The notes under the pieces: model-generated | What the model was told of the DNA's origin: nothing | Seen by the model: the letters and a program-made list of their open reading frames with translations, nothing else | Database searches by the model: none | DNA from: JAWSVE01 sp050633885 | GTDB taxonomy: Bacteria; Pseudomonadota; Gammaproteobacteria; Pseudomonadales; Cellvibrionaceae | DNA length: 64,000 bases | Reading direction: 5' to 3' | NCBI GenBank assembly: GCA_050633885.1 | Contig: JBOEHK010000001.1 | Location: 1-64,000, forward strand | Shown: one piece after another, positions 63,948 to 64,000 of the stretch | How the letters are laid out: each line of letters begins with the position of its first letter | Position numbering within the stretch: position 1 is the stretch's first letter | Position numbers and translations under genes: made by a program

Positions 63948-64000
63948 ATGATTGAAGCGGATACGGATAAAATTCAAGTCACCATAAACGATGGCATTAT
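63948..64000 (+). CDS. Partial gene running off the window end
   Basis: An ATG at 63948 with AGAGG six bases upstream opens a frame of 17 codons (MIEADTDKIQVTI...) that continues past the end of the window. Too short to identify. Confidence 0.4.
   Translation, partial: MIEADTDKIQVTINDGI

Overview
The window looks like one continuous stretch of an AT-rich gammaproteobacterial chromosome, probably from a marine or other aquatic species. The main support is gene order: ypjD-like and CNNM/CorC-like genes divergent from ffh, then rpsP-rimM-trmD-rplS, dsbC, hom-thrC and recJ, plus groSL, sodB, fxsA, ampG and a class I fumarase. I cannot assign the order with certainty. There are no rRNA genes, tRNA genes, CRISPR arrays, insertion sequences or prophage genes that I can see. 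Start-codon use is varied: rapA, the ABC transporter, the CNNM/CorC protein and hom start at TTG, and thrC, dsbC, sbcB and pyrB start at GTG.

Layout. (1) Positions 1-2.1 kb hold a short array of integron gene cassettes. There are three attC-like sites, small same-strand orphan genes and a VOC (glyoxalase-fold) gene, but no integrase inside the window. (2) 2.3-10 kb, all on the minus strand: a very acidic small protein, a cytochrome c/PQQ beta-propeller dehydrogenase, RapA, a TPR protein and an EntD-type phosphopantetheinyl transferase. (3) 10-17 kb: a thioredoxin-TPR protein (YbbN/CnoX-like), the nucleosidase PpnN, a CopC-like lipoprotein, a glutathione transferase, an ABC exporter, and two one-TM coiled-coil orphans. 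(4) 17-20 kb: serC-serA for serine synthesis, with SerC of the unusual Methanosarcina/alphaproteobacterial type, closed by a strong terminator. (5) 20-29 kb: accessory genes, including a large membrane protein, a DUF1272 protein, a lipoprotein pair with a HExxH protein, a GlpD-like flavoprotein, an alpha/beta hydrolase and a Nudix hydrolase.

(6) 29-42 kb is a conserved housekeeping block: NudL, CNNM/CorC, YpjD, Ffh, the rpsP operon, DsbC, Hom, ThrC and RecJ. It includes hairpins in the rpsP and rplS leaders and terminators after rplS and dsbC. (7) 42-48 kb: a receiver-TM-periplasmic protein, a lipase-like hydrolase, a TesA-like esterase, AmpG, an alkyltransferase-like protein and FxsA. (8) 48-57 kb: groSL with a sigma32-like promoter, sodB with a Fur-box-like site, a membrane coiled-coil protein, fumarase, exonuclease I, aspartate carbamoyltransferase and a REC-GGDEF-REC diguanylate cyclase. 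(9) 58-64 kb: a PlsC-like acyltransferase, DinG, ArgS, and the first codons of a gene behind a perfect inverted repeat.

Two themes stand out. The first is the integron cassette array at the left edge, where the genes of unknown function sit. The second is a recurring mutational signature: degenerate tandem duplications of about 14-16 bp appear in at least three intergenic regions and once in frame inside trmD.
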